Source: Pseudomonadota bacterium (GTDB lineage: Bacteria > Pseudomonadota > Gammaproteobacteria > Burkholderiales > Burkholderiaceae_C). Taken from it: 64,000 nt of DNA. The stretch is taken from positions 80,276-144,275 of the forward strand of contig JAIUOW010000013.1 in NCBI GenBank assembly GCA_020161775.1, read 5' to 3'. Positions 9,021-18,239 of the stretch are shown in pieces (positions within the stretch are counted from its first letter, which is position 1; the number at the start of each line of letters is the position of its first letter). Under the pieces are notes generated by a model, which worked only from the letters and a program-made list of their open reading frames with translations, made no database searches and had not been told where the DNA came from. The position numbers and the translations under genes were made by a program.

Positions 9021-9185
9021 GCCGGCCTCCTGCAATTCAACAGGGCATTCTTGTCGTCCGGCGCGTTTTGTGTCAATTTGCAACAAAAGTGTTAGCCGCA
9101 CGATGGCGGGGTCTCGTGAGCGGTGCGGTGGCCGCGTGCTAAGCTTTTTCGCCTTCGTTCCCCCGCCGTCCTTGAGGAGACATCC

Positions 9186-10346
9186 ATGCCCGGCCTGCTG
9201 CCCCACGTCGATCCCGACGGCCTGCTCGAATTTTCGGTGGTCTACACCGACCGCGCCCTCAACCACATGTCACGCAGCTTCCAGGGCGTGATGAAGGACA
9301 TCTCGGGCATCCTCAAGGAGGTCTACCACGCGAAATCCGCCGTGCTGGTGCCCGGCAGCGGCACCTTTGGCATGGAGTCCGTAGCGCGCCAGTTTGCAGG
9401 CGGCAAGCACGTGATGGTGATCCGCAATGGCTGGTTCAGCTACCGATGGACGCAGATTTTCGACATGGGCGCCATCCCCGCGTCGCACACCGTGCTCAAG
9501 GCCCGCCAGACCGGGCCCGGCGCGCAGGCGCCCTGGGCCCCGGCGCCCATTGCTGAAGTGCAGGCCGCCATCCGCGCGGAAAAGCCCGCCGTTGTCTTTG
9601 CCCCGCATGTGGAAACCGCCGCCGGCATGATCCTGCCCGACGACTACCTGCGCGCCGTGGCCGATGCCGTGCATGAGGTCGGCGGCCTGTTTGTGCTGGA
9701 CTGCATCGCCTCCGGCGCCATGTGGGTGGACATGCAGGCCACCGGCGTGGACGTGCTGGTGTCGGCTCCGCAAAAAGGCTGGAGCAGCTCGCCGTGCTGC
9801 GCCATGGTGATGCTGAGCGAACGCGCCCGCACCGCCATTGACGGCACCACCAGCACCAGCTTTGCCTGCGACCTGAAGAAATGGCTGCAGATCATGGAAA
9901 CGTACGAAGGCGGCGGCCACGCGTACCACGCCACCATGCCCACCGATGCGCTGACGCGCCTGCGCGAGGTGATGGTGGAAACGCGCGCCTACGGCTTTGA
10001 CAAGGTGCGCAACGAACAGATCGACCTGGGCCGCAAGGTGCGCGCCCTGTTCGAAGGCCGCGGCATCTTGAGCGTGGCGGCCGAGGGCTTCAAGGCCCCG
10101 GGCGTGGTGGTGAGCTACACGACAGACCCTGAGATCCAGTCCAGCAAAAAATTCCTGGCCGAAGGCCTTCAGACGGCTGCGGGTGTGCCGCTGCAATGCG
10201 ACGAAGGCGCGGACTTCAAGACCTTCCGCGTCGGCCTGTTCGGCCTGGAAAAATGGCACAACGTGGACCGCACCGTGGCCCAGCTGGCCGCGGCGCTGGA
10301 CCGCATCGGGCTGGGTGAGCGCAAGACGGAAGCTGTTGCCGCCTAG
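9186..10346 (+). CDS. Class V aminotransferase (alanine-glyoxylate / serine-glyoxylate type)
   Basis: A 386-residue PLP enzyme of fold type I, class V. Visible features are the N-terminal substrate loop, LVPGSGTFGMESVARQF, APHVETAAGMILPDDY, the cofactor aspartate in LFVLDCIASGAMWVD, and the Schiff-base lysine in SAPQKGWSSSP (Lys197). Family members transfer amino groups from alanine, serine or aspartate to glyoxylate or a similar acceptor; the exact donor is not determined by sequence alone. Start at 9186 has a TTGAGGAGA ribosome-binding site nine bases upstream. It overlaps the convergent transporter gene by four bases at the stop codons. Confidence 0.85.
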   Translation: MPGLLPHVDPDGLLEFSVVYTDRALNHMSRSFQGVMKDISGILKEVYHAKSAVLVPGSGTFGMESVARQFAGGKHVMVIRNGWFSYRWTQIFDMGAIPASHTVLKARQTGPGAQAPWAPAPIAEVQAAIRAEKPAVVFAPHVETAAGMILPDDYLRAVADAVHEVGGLFVLDCIASGAMWVDMQATGVDVLVSAPQKGWSSSPCCAMVMLSERARTAIDGTTSTSFACDLKKWLQIMETYEGGGHAYHATMPTDALTRLREVMVETRAYGFDKVRNEQIDLGRKVRALFEGRGILSVAAEGFKAPGVVVSYTTDPEIQSSKKFLAEGLQTAAGVPLQCDEGADFKTFRVGLFGLEKWHNVDRTVAQLAAALDRIGLGERKTEAVAA

Positions 10347-11308
10347 TGCATCAAAGCCACGGCGGCCGAGAACGTCAAGAACGCCGCCGCCGTTGTCAGC
10401 AGGATGATGCGGGCAATTCGGCCGGTGTCGGCCCCAAAGCGCTCAGCCAGCAGCGACACGTTGCTGGCACTGGGTAGCGCGGCCACCAGCACCATCACGG
10501 TCAGGGCAAAGCGGTCCAGCGGCAGACCCAGCGCAATGGCTGCGCTGCCCGCGCCCCAGACCAGCAGCGGATGGGCCACCAGCTTGGCCACCACCACTGG
10601 CAGGTAATCACGCACCGGCATGGGCCCATGGGCTTCGCGCGCCGCCACGATCTGTGAGCGCGCCAGCACGGCGCCGATGGTGAACAGCGCCACCGGCGAC
10701 GCAGCATCGGCCAGCAAGCCGATGGTCTGCATCACCGGCTTGATCGGCTCGATCTGCAGCCACGAAGCCAGCGCACCGGCCAGGATGGCCCAAGGCATGG
10801 GATTGGCGGCCACGCCCTTGAGGGCACTTTTCGCGGCCTTGGCGGCGCCATGCTCATCAGCGCCGTCCAGGCGCGACAGCGCAATGCACAGCGACGTGGT
10901 GATCACCAGGTCCAGCAGGATGGTGAGGATGGCCGGGCCCGCCGCGCCCGCGCCCAGCAGCGCCACCAGCAACGGCACGCCCATGAAGCCCGTGTTGGGA
11001 AAGGCCGCCACCAGCGCACCAAACGACGCATCGTTCCAGCGCACGCGCTCGTTCAGGCTGAACCGCACCGTGGCCGCCACCATGAGCAGCGCGCACGGCA
11101 GGTACACAGCAACCGCGGCCGGGTCCAGCAGCTGCGCCACCGGCGTGCTCATGCCAAAGCGAAACAGCATGCACGGCAGCGCGAAATACAGCACAAACGC
11201 GTTCAGCCCCGGAATCGCCTCCAGCGGCAGCATGCCGCGGCGCGCAGCCACGTAGCCGCACAGCACGAGCGCAAAGAACGGAAAGGTGATGAGCAGGATG
11301 GCGAGCAC
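10343..11308 (-). CDS. AEC (auxin efflux carrier) family transporter
   Basis: A 321-residue integral membrane protein with about ten hydrophobic segments in two halves (for example LAILLITFPFFALVLCGYVA, VAVYLPCALLMVAATV, FALTVMVLVAALPSASN). N-terminal LNAFVLYFALPCMLF and C-terminal LPSASNVSLLAERFG are characteristic of the AEC/MleP/MdcF group, secondary carriers for malate, malonate or other organic acids. Substrate is unknown. It is convergent with the aminotransferase and divergent from rep across about 120 bases. Confidence 0.85.
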   Translation of the reverse strand: MLAILLITFPFFALVLCGYVAARRGMLPLEAIPGLNAFVLYFALPCMLFRFGMSTPVAQLLDPAAVAVYLPCALLMVAATVRFSLNERVRWNDASFGALVAAFPNTGFMGVPLLVALLGAGAAGPAILTILLDLVITTSLCIALSRLDGADEHGAAKAAKSALKGVAANPMPWAILAGALASWLQIEPIKPVMQTIGLLADAASPVALFTIGAVLARSQIVAAREAHGPMPVRDYLPVVVAKLVAHPLLVWGAGSAAIALGLPLDRFALTVMVLVAALPSASNVSLLAERFGADTGRIARIILLTTAAAFLTFSAAVALMH

Positions 11309-11429
11309 GGGCGATATTGTCCCAGCAAGCGCGGGGGCGGGGTTTCAGCAGGCTGACTGCCTGCGACAGGACCCCGGCCCGGTATGATTCGCCGCTCTCC
11401 CGTCTGCAGTACCTTCCCCCCGATTTCTC

Positions 11430-13541
11430 ATGTCCGCCGGCCTCAACCTCGCCCAACAGGAAGCTGTGAACTACATGCACGGGCCTTGCCTGGTGCTGGC
11501 GGGGGCAGGTTCCGGCAAGACGCGGGTCATCACGCACAAGATTGCGCGCCTGATCAGCGCGGGGCTGGCGCCGCAGCAGATTGCGGCCATTACCTTCACC
11601 AACAAGGCCGCCGCCGAAATGCGTGAGCGCGCCAAAAGCCTAATCGGCCGCGACGCCAAAAAGGTGGTGATCTGCACCTTTCACGCCTTGGGCGTGCGCA
11701 TGATGCGTGAAGACGGCTCGGTGCTGGGCCTGAAGCCGCAGTTCAGCATCCTGGACAGCGACGACGTGACCAGCATCCTGAAAGACGCGGGCGGCACGAC
11801 CGACGCGGCCACGGCCCGCCAGTGGCAGTGGACCATCAGCCTGTGGAAGAACATGGGCTTGAACGCCACCCAAGCCGAGGCCCAGGCCAGGGACGACAAC
11901 GAGCGCGTCACGGCCCGCATCATGGGCCGCTATGAGGAGCGCCTGGCCGCCTACCAGAGCGTGGACTTTGACGACCTGATCGGCCTGCCGCTGAAGCTGC
12001 TGAGGGACCACCCGCAGGTGCGCGAAAAATGGCAGGCCCAGCTGGGCCATGTGCTGGTGGATGAATACCAGGACACCAATGCCACGCAGTACGAGGTGCT
12101 CAAGCTGCTGGTGGGCGAGCGCGGGCGGTTCACCGCCGTGGGTGATGACGACCAGAGCATCTACGGCTGGCGCGGCGCCACGCTGGACAACCTGAAGAAG
12201 CTGCCGATCGACTTCCCCCAGCTCAAGGTCATCAAGCTGGAGCAGAACTACCGCAGCACCAGCGCCATCCTGCGCGCGGCCAACAATGTGATCGGCCCCA
12301 ACCCCAAGCTGTTTCCCAAGACGCTGTTTTCCGAGCTGGGCGAGGGCGAGCCGGTGCGTGTGGTGGACGCCGACAACGAGGAGCACGAGGCCGAGCGCGC
12401 CGTCGCGCGCATCCAGTCGATCCGTGCAGGTAATGCCGCCACCGCAAGCGGTGGGGCATCTGCCCTGGCGTGGCGCAGCTTTGCCGTGCTGTACCGCGCC
12501 AACCACCAGGCCCGGGTGCTGGAGCAGGCCCTGCGCAAGGCCGCGATTCCCTACAAGGTCTCGGGCGGCCAGAGCTTCTTTGACCGCGCCGAGATCAAGG
12601 ACCTGTGCGCCTGGTTCCGCCTGTGGGTCAACAACGATGACGACCCGGCCTTCCTGCGCGCCGTCACCACGCCCAAGCGCGGCATTGGCCACACCACGCT
12701 GCAGAACCTGGGCACCTTCGCCAGCAAGTACAAGGTGAGCCTGTTCGAGGCGCTGTTCTCGCCGTCGCTGGGCTCTGTGCTGCCAGCCAAGGCCGTGGGC
12801 AGCCTGCACGAGTTTGGCCGATATGTGAACGACCTGGAGTTTCGCGCGCGCCAGACCACGGGCGCCGAAGATGCCCGTGCGTTCATGATGGACTGGCTCA
12901 AGGAGATCGGCTACGAAAAGCATCTGTACGACGGCGAGGACAGCGAGAAGCTGGCCGCCGCGCGCTGGACCAACGTGCTGGATTTCTGTGACTGGATGAG
13001 CCAGCGTTGCGGCGGCACCATTGACGACACGGCCGGCGTGACTTTGGAGTCCGAAAAGAAAAACCTGCTGGAGGTCGCGCAGACGATTGCCCTGCTGTCC
13101 ACCATCAGCGAGCGCGAGCAGGACCAGGACGTGGTGACACTGTCCACCCTGCACGCAGCCAAGGGGCTGGAGTGGCCGCATGTGATGCTGGTGGGCGTGA
13201 CCGAAGGCATGCTGCCGTTCAAGCTGGGGGATGAGGAAAACCCCACCGGCCGCGCCGACGGCCCCATGAGCGAAGGCATCCTGCAGCGCCTGCAGGAAGA
13301 GCGCCGCCTGATGTACGTGGGCATCACCCGCGCGCAGCGCAGCCTGGCGGTCAGCTGGACCAAGCGGCGCAAGAAGGGGCGCGAGATGGTGGCCGCACAG
13401 CCCAGCCGCTTCATTGCCGAGATGGCGCTGGACAAAACCACGGTCAAGGAAGACCCGCGCGAGAAGCTCAAGGCCTTGCGTGCGGAGTTCGCCAAAAAGG
13501 CCCTGGACACCGCTGCGGCCGCGGCGGCCAGCGCGCCATGA
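11430..13541 (+). CDS. rep: ATP-dependent DNA helicase Rep (UvrD/Rep superfamily 1)
   Basis: A 703-residue SF1A helicase that unwinds DNA 3'-5' and helps restart stalled forks. Motifs in order are NLAQQEAV (Q motif), the Walker A AGAGSGKT (residues 24-31), FTNKAAAEM (Ia), DEYQDTN (II), GDDDQSIYGWRGA (III), LEQNYRSTSAIL (IV), STLHAAKGLEWPHV (V) and EERRLMYVGITRA (VI). Length and the ending of motif III fit Rep better than UvrD. Its stop overlaps the next start by four bases (ATGA), so the small downstream protein is probably translated with it. Confidence 0.9.
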   Translation: MSAGLNLAQQEAVNYMHGPCLVLAGAGSGKTRVITHKIARLISAGLAPQQIAAITFTNKAAAEMRERAKSLIGRDAKKVVICTFHALGVRMMREDGSVLGLKPQFSILDSDDVTSILKDAGGTTDAATARQWQWTISLWKNMGLNATQAEAQARDDNERVTARIMGRYEERLAAYQSVDFDDLIGLPLKLLRDHPQVREKWQAQLGHVLVDEYQDTNATQYEVLKLLVGERGRFTAVGDDDQSIYGWRGATLDNLKKLPIDFPQLKVIKLEQNYRSTSAILRAANNVIGPNPKLFPKTLFSELGEGEPVRVVDADNEEHEAERAVARIQSIRAGNAATASGGASALAWRSFAVLYRANHQARVLEQALRKAAIPYKVSGGQSFFDRAEIKDLCAWFRLWVNNDDDPAFLRAVTTPKRGIGHTTLQNLGTFASKYKVSLFEALFSPSLGSVLPAKAVGSLHEFGRYVNDLEFRARQTTGAEDARAFMMDWLKEIGYEKHLYDGEDSEKLAAARWTNVLDFCDWMSQRCGGTIDDTAGVTLESEKKNLLEVAQTIALLSTISEREQDQDVVTLSTLHAAKGLEWPHVMLVGVTEGMLPFKLGDEENPTGRADGPMSEGILQRLQEERRLMYVGITRAQRSLAVSWTKRRKKGREMVAAQPSRFIAEMALDKTTVKEDPREKLKALRAEFAKKALDTAAAAAASAP

Positions 13542-13966
13542 TGGCCACATTCAAGGCCCATGCCCTGGCGGCCGTGCTGGCGGCTGGCGCCTGCAGCGGC
13601 GCTATGGCCTGCCCCGCCGCCAGCGAGCTGACGCCCGCCCATCTGTGGGGCCTGTGGCGCGTGAGCTTCGAAGGCGGGGGCAGCCCGCCCACCAGCGCCA
13701 CCGTGCTGTTTGAAAAGCACCCCGAGCGCACCGAAAGCGTGCGCGGCGCCATCAACCGCGACAGCGCGCAGTCGCTGCTGGCGGGCGACGTGGACGAAGG
13801 CGTGCTGGCGCTGGATGAATCAGACGACGGCCTACAAATCAGCGCCACCTGGTCTGGTAACGTCGCCGATACATCTTGCGGCAAGGAATTCACCGGCATA
13901 TGGCGACGCTCCAAAGACAACACAGAACGCAGCTTCGTGCTGCGCAAGCTGCCGGGCTGGCAGTAG
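13538..13966 (+). CDS. Small exported hypothetical protein
   Basis: A 142-residue protein, not recognised. It starts MMATFKAHALAAVLAAGACS and has a plausible signal peptide with a cleavage or lipobox-like region around residues 18-26 (LAAGACSGAMAC). The rest is a small domain with a conserved-looking LWGLWRVSFEG core and two cysteines, suggesting a periplasmic beta-rich fold. It starts within the rep stop codon and its 3' end overlaps pldA by 67 bases. The three genes therefore look like one transcript. Confidence 0.65.
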   Translation: MMATFKAHALAAVLAAGACSGAMACPAASELTPAHLWGLWRVSFEGGGSPPTSATVLFEKHPERTESVRGAINRDSAQSLLAGDVDEGVLALDESDDGLQISATWSGNVADTSCGKEFTGIWRRSKDNTERSFVLRKLPGWQ

Positions 13967-15108
13967 CCGCGCTGGCCAGTGCCTGGCCAGCGCAGGCCCA
14001 GACCGTGCCGCCCGCGCGGGGCGAGGCCGGCTGGCAGGCCTGCATGGCCACCGCTGACAGCGGCGCGCGCCTGGCCTGTTTTGACCAATGGGCCAAGCAG
14101 CAGCCCCAGCCGGGAGCCACGGGCACCACGGGCGCAGCGGCGGGCACAAATGCCGCGTCCGCAGCCAACAACCCCGCCACCGACACGCCGGTGCAGCCCC
14201 TGATCCCGGCCACGCGGGTGATCTCCATCACCTCGGAAAAGGGTTGCCATGACCCGCAGTACTCCAACCTGTCGCGCTTCTGGGAGCTGGAGGCGGGCAG
14301 CGACTGCGGCACCTTCGGCATCCGCGGCTACCGGCCCATCAGCGTGTCGCTGATCTCGGCCACCAGCGTGAACACGCTGCCCACCTCGGGCAACCCTGCC
14401 AACAACGCACTGGCCGCCACGGCCTACCGCAAGACCGAAACCCGCATCCAGCTGTCGGTGCGCACCAAGCTGGCCCAGGGCATCCTGACGGGCGGCCACC
14501 CCACGCTGAAAGACTCGCTGTGGTTCGGCTACACGCAGCAGTCTTACTGGCAGCTGTTCAACGGCGGCATCTCGCGGCCGTTTCGCAGCACCGACCATGA
14601 GCCCGAAGCGGTGTACGTGTACCCCAGCGACTTTTCGCTGCCCGGCGGCTGGCGCATGCGCTACAGCGGCCTGGGCGTGGTGCATCAGTCCAACGGCCAG
14701 GCGCTGCCCCTGTCGCGCAGCTGGAACCGCGTGTACCTGATGGCCGGCGCCGAAAAAGACAACACCGCGCGCATCCAGGCCCGCATCTGGAAGCGCATGC
14801 CTGAAAGCAGCAACAGCGACGACAACCCCGGCATCAGCGACTACATCGGGCGCGCCGAGCTGTCGGGCTATTGGGACGTGGACAAGCGCAACACCGTGGG
14901 TGCCACGCTGCGCCACTCGCTGCGCTCGGCCGGCAACGGCTCGGCGCGGCTGGAATGGCTGCGCACACTGGGTTCCGGCGCTGCCAACGGCCCCGTCAAT
15001 GACCTGCGGCTGCATCTGCAGCTGTTCAGCGGCTATGGCGACAGCCTGCTGGACTACAACCGCCGCCGCACGGTGCTCAGTGTGGGCCTGAGCCTGGTGG
15101 ACTGGTAG
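13900..15108 (+). CDS. pldA: Outer-membrane phospholipase A (OMPLA)
   Basis: A protein of about 402 residues with a signal peptide (GLAVAALASAWPAQAQ) and an N-terminal extension (WQACMATADSGARLACFDQW) before the beta-barrel. The barrel shows the OMPLA signatures GYTQQSYWQL, FRSTDHEPE and the catalytic HQSNG (His262, Ser264), then LSRSWNRVYL. Family members hydrolyse phospholipids in the outer leaflet when membrane asymmetry is lost and act as calcium-dependent dimers. The ATG at 13900 has AAGGAA upstream and lies inside the preceding gene in another frame. The 3' end overlaps convergent mrpG by 32 bases. Confidence 0.88.
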   Translation: MATLQRQHRTQLRAAQAAGLAVAALASAWPAQAQTVPPARGEAGWQACMATADSGARLACFDQWAKQQPQPGATGTTGAAAGTNAASAANNPATDTPVQPLIPATRVISITSEKGCHDPQYSNLSRFWELEAGSDCGTFGIRGYRPISVSLISATSVNTLPTSGNPANNALAATAYRKTETRIQLSVRTKLAQGILTGGHPTLKDSLWFGYTQQSYWQLFNGGISRPFRSTDHEPEAVYVYPSDFSLPGGWRMRYSGLGVVHQSNGQALPLSRSWNRVYLMAGAEKDNTARIQARIWKRMPESSNSDDNPGISDYIGRAELSGYWDVDKRNTVGATLRHSLRSAGNGSARLEWLRTLGSGAANGPVNDLRLHLQLFSGYGDSLLDYNRRRTVLSVGLSLVDW

Positions 15109-15433
15109 AGCGCGCCGCCTGGCCCGGCCGGCGCGTGCGAAAGAGCTCGGTGCGCGCCAGCAGGATGGTCGTCACCGGCACGGTGAGCGACAGGAAGATG
15201 ATGATGAGCCAGGCATGCAATGAAAGTTTGTCGTCCTGCGCCGAGAAGTACAGGATGGACGCCAGCGTCACGCACCATGACGACAGGCTGAATGCCAGCG
15301 CCGGCGGGTGCATGCGCTGAAAGAAGCTTTTGAAGCGCACCAGCCCCACGGCGGCCAGCAGCGTGAAAACGCCGCTCATTGCCAGCAGCAGTGCCACCGG
15401 CACCTCGATCCAAAGGGATACGGCTTCGTTCAT
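15077..15433 (-). CDS. mrpG: Mrp cation/proton antiporter subunit G
   Basis: A 118-residue protein with three hydrophobic helices: VPVALLLAMSGVFTLLAAVG, ALAFSLSSWCVTLASI and HAWLIIIFLSLTVPVTTILL. The segment GLVRFKSFFQRMHPPA is typical of MrpG/MnhG/PhaG. It is the last gene of the operon, 10 bases after mrpF. The subunit is part of the large heteromeric antiporter that exchanges Na+ or K+ for protons. Confidence 0.85.
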   Translation of the reverse strand: MNEAVSLWIEVPVALLLAMSGVFTLLAAVGLVRFKSFFQRMHPPALAFSLSSWCVTLASILYFSAQDDKLSLHAWLIIIFLSLTVPVTTILLARTELFRTRRPGQAARSTSPPGSGPH

Positions 15434-15443
15434 GTGTGCACCT

Positions 15444-15722
15444 TCATTCGATCACCTCGCCGCGCAGCAGGAACTTGGCCATCGACGCGCTGCTGACGAA
15501 CCCGAAGATGGCAATCAGCAAGGCCGCCTCGAAGTAGGCGGAATTGCGGTAGCGGATGGCCAGCACCAGCAGCAGCAGCATGCCCACGGTCCAGATCAGG
15601 TCCATGGCCAGCACGCGGTCCTGGGCGGAAGGCCCGCGCACCATGCGAACCAGCGCCAGCGCCATGGCCAGCACGTAGCACGCCAGCGTGAACACGATGG
15701 CGGCAAACAGCAGGTCGCTCAT
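15444..15722 (-). CDS. mrpF: Mrp cation/proton antiporter subunit F
   Basis: A 92-residue, three-helix protein. LVRMVRGPSAQDRVLAMD is the MrpF/MnhF signature and lies between the first and second helices. Its start overlaps the mrpE stop by four bases, so translation is coupled. Neighbours and size are as expected for the operon. Confidence 0.87.
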   Translation of the reverse strand: MSDLLFAAIVFTLACYVLAMALALVRMVRGPSAQDRVLAMDLIWTVGMLLLLVLAIRYRNSAYFEAALLIAIFGFVSSASMAKFLLRGEVIE

Positions 15723-16225
15723 TCGAATATCTCCATCAGCGGCTTTTCATAGCGGGTCTTGATCAAGGTGACCTCGGCCTGCGCCGCCTGTTCATCGGGC
15801 AGGTCGAACAGGTGCACCAGCAGCGTGCTGCGGTCCAGCGCGAGCTCGCTCCAGATGGTGCCGGGGATCACGCACATGATGGCGGCCAGCACAGCCAGGC
15901 CATGGGGGTCGCGCAGGTCCAGCGGCACGGTGACAAAGCCGCCGCGCGGCGGCGTGCGGGCCATCGTGCCGCGCGCCACGCGCCAGTTCCAGACGATGAC
16001 GTCGGCCCCCACCTGCCAGAACAGCCTGAACGCCGTCCATGGCTTGCGAAAGCGCACCGGCGTGGGCCGCAGCGGCTGCGTGAGCAGCGGCACGCCCACG
16101 CCCAAGGCCAGGGCCAGCAGCCATTGCCCCAGGCCGTAGTCGCGGTTGAGCACCATCCACAGCGCGGCCAGGGCCAGCGACAGGAGGGGTTCGGGAAAGA
16201 GCTTGCGCAGCATGGTGGGCCTCAT
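15719..16225 (-). CDS. mrpE: Mrp cation/proton antiporter subunit E
   Basis: A 168-residue protein with N-terminal hydrophobic helices (LLSLALAALWMVLNRDY; WLLALALGVGVPLLT), followed by a cytoplasmic domain containing VPLDLRDPHGLAVLAAIMC and IPGTIWSEL, both typical of MrpE/MnhE/PhaE. Its start overlaps mrpD by four bases and its stop overlaps mrpF by four. Confidence 0.87.
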   Translation of the reverse strand: MRPTMLRKLFPEPLLSLALAALWMVLNRDYGLGQWLLALALGVGVPLLTQPLRPTPVRFRKPWTAFRLFWQVGADVIVWNWRVARGTMARTPPRGGFVTVPLDLRDPHGLAVLAAIMCVIPGTIWSELALDRSTLLVHLFDLPDEQAAQAEVTLIKTRYEKPLMEIFE

Positions 16226-17898
16226 CGGGTGGCGCCGCCCGCGCCCGGCGGCAGGGGCAGGCCCAGGCGCTCGGCATTGGTTGCGGTGGGCAGCGGGCGC
16301 GCGTCCAGCACGGCCTGCACGTACCCCCCGGGGGCGTACAGGTCAGCAGCTGTGGCGCGGGTGTAGCGCATCACCGGCTCCGCATACACCGTGTAGGCAC
16401 AGCACAGCACCACCAGAAGCGCCACGGGCAGGAACTCGGCCACGCGCAGCACCGGTGCGCCCCGGTCTACCGGTGCCCAGAAGAACCGGATCCCCACGCG
16501 CGACAGCGCCACCAGGGCAAACAACCCCGACAGCACCACCAGCGCCAGCAGGGTCCAGGCCACGGCGCCCGCACCCTGCACCAGCGCCGACAGCATGAAC
16601 ACCTTGCCGACGAAGCCCGACAGCGGCGGCAGCCCCGCCACCAGCAAGGTGCAGGCAATGAACGCCAGGCCCAGCTGGGCGGTGGCAGCCGGGATGGGCC
16701 GGCCAATGAGCGCCTCCTCCTGGTCGTCCAGGTTGGTGTCTTCGTCCAGTTCCTGGTCGGCCAGCGCAAAAGGCAGGTGGTCTTCTTCGTCCTCGGGCGC
16801 GCGCCGCGACTGCGCGTCGCTCTGGCGCGAACGGTCCATCAGCTCGGCGATGAGAAAGAACGCCGCCACCGCGAACGTGGAGGCCGGCAGGTAGTACAGC
16901 GCCCCCGCGGTCACCTCGGGGCGCGCCAGCCCCACCATGGCCAGCAGCGTGCCGGACGACACAATGACCGCGAACCCCGCCAGGCGGGCCGGCCGTTGCG
17001 ACACCAGCATGCCCAGAGCGCCGAACGCCAGCGTGGCCGCGCCGCCCCACAACAGCCACGCGCCGCCAAAGCCGGCGGAGTCGCCGGCCTGCGGCGAAAA
17101 CCACAGCGTGGACAGGCGCAGCAGCACATAGACACCCACCTTGGTCAGCAGGGCAAACACCGCACCCGACGGTGCACTGGCGCCGGCGTAGGCCGGCACC
17201 AGCCAGAAGTTCAGCGGCCACATGGCCGCCTTGGCCAGGAAGGCCACCGCCAGCACCGCGCAGGCTGCATGCAGCAAGGGGCGGTCGCCAGCCGGGATGA
17301 GCGGGATTTTGGCCGCCAGGTCAGCAAAATTGAGCGTGCCCGTCACGCCGTAAATCATGGACGCGCCCACCAGGAAAAGCGAAGATGCCACGAGGTTGAT
17401 GGTGACGTAGTGCAGCCCCGCCTTCACGCGCGACGGGCCCGAGCCATGCAACAGCAGGCCATACGACGCCGCCAGCATGACTTCGAAAAACACGAACAGG
17501 TTGAACAGGTCGCCGGTCAGGAAGGCGCCGTTGATGCCCATCACCTGGACCTGGAACAGCACATGGAAATGCGCGCCCGCCTTGTCCCACCGTGCCAGCG
17601 AAAACACCAGCGCGGCCAGGGCCACCACCGCCGCCACGACCAGCATCAGCGCCGACAGCCGGTCCAGCACCAGCACGATGCCAAAGGGAGCCTCCCAGTT
17701 GGAAGGCAGGTAAATGCCATAGGCGTTGGCGCCGCCACCCAGGGCCTGCGCCAGCAGCAGCACCGCCACGCCAAGGTTGGCCAGCAGCGCCAGCCCGCCC
17801 AGCGCCGCCTGGCTGCGGTGCTTGCGGTCACCCACCAGCAGCAACAGGCAGGCGGTGACCAGCGGCAACAGGATGGGCGCGATCAGCAGGTGGTTCAT
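16222..17898 (-). CDS. mrpD: Mrp cation/proton antiporter subunit D (complex I ND-like)
   Basis: A 558-residue protein with about 14 membrane helices, homologous to proton-pumping ND subunits of complex I. It shows LFNLFVFFEVMLAASYGLLL with the conserved glutamate, AMWPLNFWLVPAYAGA, PSGAVFALLTKVGVYVLLR with a conserved lysine, and LAGLPPLSGFVGK. A loop rich in Asp/Glu (PEDEEDHLPF; DEDTNLDDQEEA, about residues 370-400) is longer than usual. It overlaps mrpC and mrpE by four bases each. Confidence 0.9.
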   Translation of the reverse strand: MNHLLIAPILLPLVTACLLLLVGDRKHRSQAALGGLALLANLGVAVLLLAQALGGGANAYGIYLPSNWEAPFGIVLVLDRLSALMLVVAAVVALAALVFSLARWDKAGAHFHVLFQVQVMGINGAFLTGDLFNLFVFFEVMLAASYGLLLHGSGPSRVKAGLHYVTINLVASSLFLVGASMIYGVTGTLNFADLAAKIPLIPAGDRPLLHAACAVLAVAFLAKAAMWPLNFWLVPAYAGASAPSGAVFALLTKVGVYVLLRLSTLWFSPQAGDSAGFGGAWLLWGGAATLAFGALGMLVSQRPARLAGFAVIVSSGTLLAMVGLARPEVTAGALYYLPASTFAVAAFFLIAELMDRSRQSDAQSRRAPEDEEDHLPFALADQELDEDTNLDDQEEALIGRPIPAATAQLGLAFIACTLLVAGLPPLSGFVGKVFMLSALVQGAGAVAWTLLALVVLSGLFALVALSRVGIRFFWAPVDRGAPVLRVAEFLPVALLVVLCCAYTVYAEPVMRYTRATAADLYAPGGYVQAVLDARPLPTATNAERLGLPLPPGAGGATR

Positions 17899-18239
17899 TC
17901 GTCATCCCCCTGGCCGTCCACATGGTCGTTGCCGAAAAAGCCCCGCTGCGCCAGCAGCACCACCAGGAACAGCGCCGTCATTGCAAAGCCGATGACGATG
18001 GCGGTGAGCACCAGCGCCTGCGGCATGGGGTCGGCGTTGTACGCCAGCGTGACGGGCTGGCCCGGCACCAGCACGGGCTCCAGGTCCACCGCCAGGCGGC
18101 CCATGCTGAAGATGAACAGGTTGACGCCATAGCTCAGCAGCGACAGGCCCATGATGACCTGGTAGGTACGGGGACGCAGCATCAGCCAGACACCGCAGGT
18201 GGTCAGGGCGCCAATGGCCAGGGCCAGCACGATTTCCAT
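17895..18239 (-). CDS. mrpC: Mrp cation/proton antiporter subunit C (NuoK-like)
   Basis: A 114-residue, three-helix protein homologous to NuoK. IMGLSLLSYGVNLFIF and DPMPQALVLTAIVIGFAMTA are characteristic. Its start overlaps the end of the mrpA-type gene by a single base and its stop overlaps mrpD by four. Confidence 0.9.
   Translation of the reverse strand: MEIVLALAIGALTTCGVWLMLRPRTYQVIMGLSLLSYGVNLFIFSMGRLAVDLEPVLVPGQPVTLAYNADPMPQALVLTAIVIGFAMTALFLVVLLAQRGFFGNDHVDGQGDDE

Noticed and set aside
7884-9095. Plus-strand frame of ~400 codons opposite the 616-residue gene
   Set aside because: Low-complexity, His/Arg-rich translation without a ribosome-binding site; the minus-strand frame has a good start and balanced composition.
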